A model generated the notes under the pieces. It made no database searches and had not been told where the DNA came from. It saw nothing but the letters and a program-made list of their open reading frames with translations. A stretch of DNA of 55,977 bases from Thermus islandicus DSM 21543 (GTDB lineage Bacteria > Deinococcota > Deinococci > Deinococcales > Thermaceae). The stretch covers positions 1 through 55,977 of the forward strand of contig NZ_ATXJ01000011.1 of NCBI RefSeq assembly GCF_000421625.1. Reading direction: 5' to 3'. Shown one piece after another: positions 53,808-55,977 of the stretch (positions are counted from its first letter, which is position 1; the number at the start of each line of letters is the position of its first letter). The position numbers were made by a program, and so were the translations under genes.

Positions 53808-55556
53808 TCACTTCTTGATGAAGGTAAGCTCCAACTCCCTCGCGCCCCAGATGCTGGAGATGATGGCGTCCGGGTGCTCGCCGCCCAGGCGGTTGTTCCA
53901 GGCGGGGTGGTAGTTGGGCCCGGCGATGTAGATGACGGGGAGGAGGCTTGCCTCAATCTCCTGCATCCGGTAGCCGATCTCCACCCGCTTCTTGAAGTCC
54001 AGCTCCGTGCGACCGCGGGAGTAGAGGGCGTCCAGCTGGGTCTCCCTGGGGTCCAGGCACTGGCCGGACTTGTTCCACATGTGCAGGTTGCCCTTGCAGG
54101 GGACCACGTTGGAGCCAAAGGGCCAGTCCAGACCACCGCCGGAGAGGCCGATGATGATGGCGTCAAAGGGCCGGTCGGGGCCGGAGGAGAGGAGCTGGCC
54201 CACCAGGGTGTTGAAGTCTATGGCCTGGAAGTTGACCTTGACCCCCACCTTCTTGGCCTCGTCCACGAAGATCTTGGCGATCTGCTCCCGCTGGTTGTTG
54301 CCGGCGTTGGTGGCGAGGTTAAACTCTAAGCGGCGTCCCTGACGGTCCACCAGGAAGCCATCCTTGTCCTTTTTGGTGAAGCCCAGCTCGGCGAGGAGCT
54401 TCACCGCCTGCTTGGGGTCGTACTCGTACTTGGGCACCTTGGGGTTGATCCACTGGGTGAGCACGGGGTAGACGCTGGTGTACATGGGGGTGCCCAGGCC
54501 CCCGTAGACGATGTCAATCACCGCCTGGCGGTTCACCAGGTGGCTCATGGCCCGGCGGAACTTGTCGGAGCGGAAGAGGCTCTGCTTGAAGGGGTCCGAG
54601 GCCTTGTTCCAGTTGAAGACCATGAACTGGCTCGTGGCCACGGGGGAGGCGTTGACCTTGAGGGTGGCGTCCAGGCGGCCCTGCTGGATGGCCTGGCGGA
54701 CCTGGGAGATGTGGTCCACGGTGGCGGGGTTGAAGACGTCAATGTTCCCCGCCAGGAACTCAGCGAGCTGGGCGTTCACGTCCTTCACGATCTTGATCTC
54801 GTAGCGGTCCAGGTAGGGGAGGGGGTTGCCCGCCTCGTCCTTGTTCCACTCCCCGAAGGCGGGGTTCCGCTTCAGGACCAGGCGCTCCCCGGGGCGGTAG
54901 CTCTCAATGAGCCAGGGCCCGCCGGAGACGATGTTCTCCGGCTTCTCGCTCAGGGTCCACATCTTCTTGATGCCCTCCGCCCCCTCCTTCTGGTAGACGG
55001 GGCCGAAGACGTGGGCGGGCCAGGGCTCAAAGCTGGCCACGGCGAAGGCCTCGGCGTCGGTCTTGGGGTAGATGAAGCGGAGGGTGTAGTCGTCAATCTT
55101 CCTGAGGACGATGGGCTTGCCGTCCAGGAAGAAGGAGTCGTAGCTGTTGGAGCCCACCGCCTTGTCGGTATGGATCCGCCAGGTGGTGATCCAGTCGTCG
55201 GCGGTGATGGGCTGGCCGTCGGACCACTTCATGCCCTTGCGGATCTTGAAGGTAATCTCCAACTTGTTCGGGCTTACGGTAAAGGACTCCGCCATGTAGG
55301 GGATCCAGTCCCCGGTGGTGGGGTCGCGGGTCACGAGGCCGCGCCCTCCGGAAATGAGTTCAGGGACGTTGCCCGCCTCGGCGGTGAGGAAGGGGTTGAA
55401 GGTGCGGTAGTCGGAGATGACCGCCGCCCTCAGCGTCCCCCCCCGCTTGACCTCGGACGGCTTGGCCACCGTCCACTTCTGCGGCCAGACGAAGGTCTGG
55501 GCCTGGGCGAGCCCCACCAGAGCGAAAAGGCCGATCCCTACAAGCACTCCTCTCAT
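53808..55556 (-). CDS. Extracellular peptide-binding protein (OppA type)
   Basis: 582 residues. A signal peptide (MRGVLVGIGLFALVGLAQA) leads to a family 5 solute-binding protein: KRGGTLRAAVISDYRTFNPF, GMKWSDGQPITADDW, RRAMSHLVNRQAVIDIVYGG. No lipobox Cys is present, so it is probably soluble or anchored otherwise. A consensus promoter lies just upstream and a hairpin just downstream, in line with higher expression than the rest of the operon. Confidence 0.93.
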   Translation of the reverse strand: MRGVLVGIGLFALVGLAQAQTFVWPQKWTVAKPSEVKRGGTLRAAVISDYRTFNPFLTAEAGNVPELISGGRGLVTRDPTTGDWIPYMAESFTVSPNKLEITFKIRKGMKWSDGQPITADDWITTWRIHTDKAVGSNSYDSFFLDGKPIVLRKIDDYTLRFIYPKTDAEAFAVASFEPWPAHVFGPVYQKEGAEGIKKMWTLSEKPENIVSGGPWLIESYRPGERLVLKRNPAFGEWNKDEAGNPLPYLDRYEIKIVKDVNAQLAEFLAGNIDVFNPATVDHISQVRQAIQQGRLDATLKVNASPVATSQFMVFNWNKASDPFKQSLFRSDKFRRAMSHLVNRQAVIDIVYGGLGTPMYTSVYPVLTQWINPKVPKYEYDPKQAVKLLAELGFTKKDKDGFLVDRQGRRLEFNLATNAGNNQREQIAKIFVDEAKKVGVKVNFQAIDFNTLVGQLLSSGPDRPFDAIIIGLSGGGLDWPFGSNVVPCKGNLHMWNKSGQCLDPRETQLDALYSRGRTELDFKKRVEIGYRMQEIEASLLPVIYIAGPNYHPAWNNRLGGEHPDAIISSIWGARELELTFIKK

Positions 55557-55588
55557 AGGCCAACCTCCCTAAGACTCCTACGCAGGCA

Positions 55589-55618
55589 AGACTACAGGGG
55601 GGCACGGAGCCTTGTCAA
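55589..55618 (-). promoter_or_regulatory. Promoter of the opp operon
   Basis: On the minus strand, TTGACA (55618-55613), an 18-base spacer and TAGTCT (55594-55589); GGGAGG precedes ATG 55556. The insertion element lies immediately behind the -35. Confidence 0.65.
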
Positions 55619-55624
55619 GAAGCC

Positions 55625-55977
55625 AGGACTTTACCCACATCTCCGTTTCGTGGTAAATCTCCCCTTGCGGGCGCAGCCCGTATCTGGTACCGGGGGTGAT
55701 CCATGGACATGCTCAAGGTGGCCGAGGCCAGGCTCCAGGAGTTCACGGGCCGTTTTGCGAGCGTTTTCCCCCGATAAGCGCCTCCACCGACGGTTTGAAG
55801 AGGTGGTGCGGGGCGCCTTGGCCGCAGGCTCAGCCCGGGTGAGCGAGATGGTGGCCTCGCTCCCTTCTCCCCTCCAGAACCGCTTCCACCAGGCCAAAGC
55901 CCTTTACCGCTTCCTGTCCAACCCACGGGTGGAGGCAGAAGCCCTCCTTGACCGGGTCTATCAGGAGAGCGCGACTG
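55625..55977 (+). mobile_element. Left part of an IS4-type insertion sequence
   Basis: The transposase at 55703 onward identifies the element; it runs off the right edge. Its left end must lie between the -35 box of the opp promoter (55618) and 55703, but I cannot fix terminal repeats or target duplication because the other end is missing. The given start is approximate. Confidence 0.55.
55703..55977 (+). pseudogene. IS4-type transposase, N-terminal part, frameshifted
   Basis: Frame 1 starts at ATG 55703 (MDMLKVAEARLQEFTGRFAS) and stops at TAA 55775. Another frame carries on with DKRLHRRFEEVVRGALAAGS, then NRFHQAKALYRFLSNPRV, the Tn5/IS4 N-terminal pattern. Dropping one C from the C5 run at 55768-55772 joins the two frames without a stop. 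So either the copy is broken or the element uses frameshifting at the run. The C-terminal DDE domain is outside the window. Confidence 0.7.

Overview
This window is a piece of a Thermus chromosome, most probably Thermus thermophilus or a very close relative. Coding sequence is extremely GC-rich with G or C at almost every third position, GTG and TTG starts are frequent, and several encoded proteins are Thermus hallmarks: the 2-thiouridine enzyme TtuA with its ubiquitin-like partner TtuB, the EF-G-2 GTPase and an adenosylcobalamin-dependent ribonucleotide reductase split by inteins. I found no rRNA, tRNA or CRISPR array.

Layout. 1-2607: 3' end of an unidentified gene, a strong terminator, ybaB-recR, then a small operon of two roadblock-domain proteins and a DUF3467 protein. 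2610-12546: housekeeping genes on both strands (S9 peptidase, Nif3-like protein, tmk, two DUF192 proteins, a cysteine-less FmdB-like protein, 5-formyltetrahydrofolate cyclo-ligase, a HAD phosphatase, two tandem phosphoribosyltransferases, a bifunctional-nuclease-family protein, an exported phosphatase, a HIT protein, mtaB). 12665-19282: class II ribonucleotide reductase carrying three inteins. 19326-27893: trpF, an inositol-phosphatase-like gene, a flavin reductase, a JAMM protease, EF-G-2, a MoxR ATPase, a two-component system and a tightly overlapped operon of four small proteins. 27956-31599: haem genes hemA and hemD with a cytochrome-assembly-like membrane protein, plus a carboxymuconolactone-decarboxylase-family protein and a HAD phosphatase. 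31678-32816: exported YceI and intradiol-dioxygenase-like proteins. 32831-40230: purine operon purB-purC-purS-purQ-HAD-purL-purF. 40227-49282: dynamin-like GTPase, glyA, two methyltransferases (one fused to a YkoF-like domain), an alpha-glucosidase, ttuBA and acuBC. 49328-55556: an oppABCDF-type peptide transporter. 55703-55977: start of a frameshifted IS4-type transposase that runs off the window.

Regulation. About eighteen genes share one start architecture: a TANNNT -10 hexamer exactly six bases before an ATG or GTG, with no room for a Shine-Dalgarno sequence. This fits leaderless transcription, known in Deinococcus-Thermus. Internal operon genes instead use 4-base ATGA/GTGA overlaps or GGAGG ribosome sites. 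Palindromes upstream of the response regulator and between the fmdB-like gene and the folate cyclo-ligase gene look like operators; perfect GC hairpins follow the first gene, separate response regulator from kinase, and separate oppA from oppB.

The items most worth a second look are the triple-intein reductase (intein 2 sits directly before the catalytic cysteine of NPCGE), the coherent leaderless promoter set, the YkoF-methyltransferase fusion, the DUF433 remnant in frame ahead of purC, the cysteine-less FmdB-like protein, the four-gene small-protein operon beside the histidine kinase, and the presence in one window of TtuA, TtuB and a JAMM protease, components of a bacterial ubiquitin-like system.
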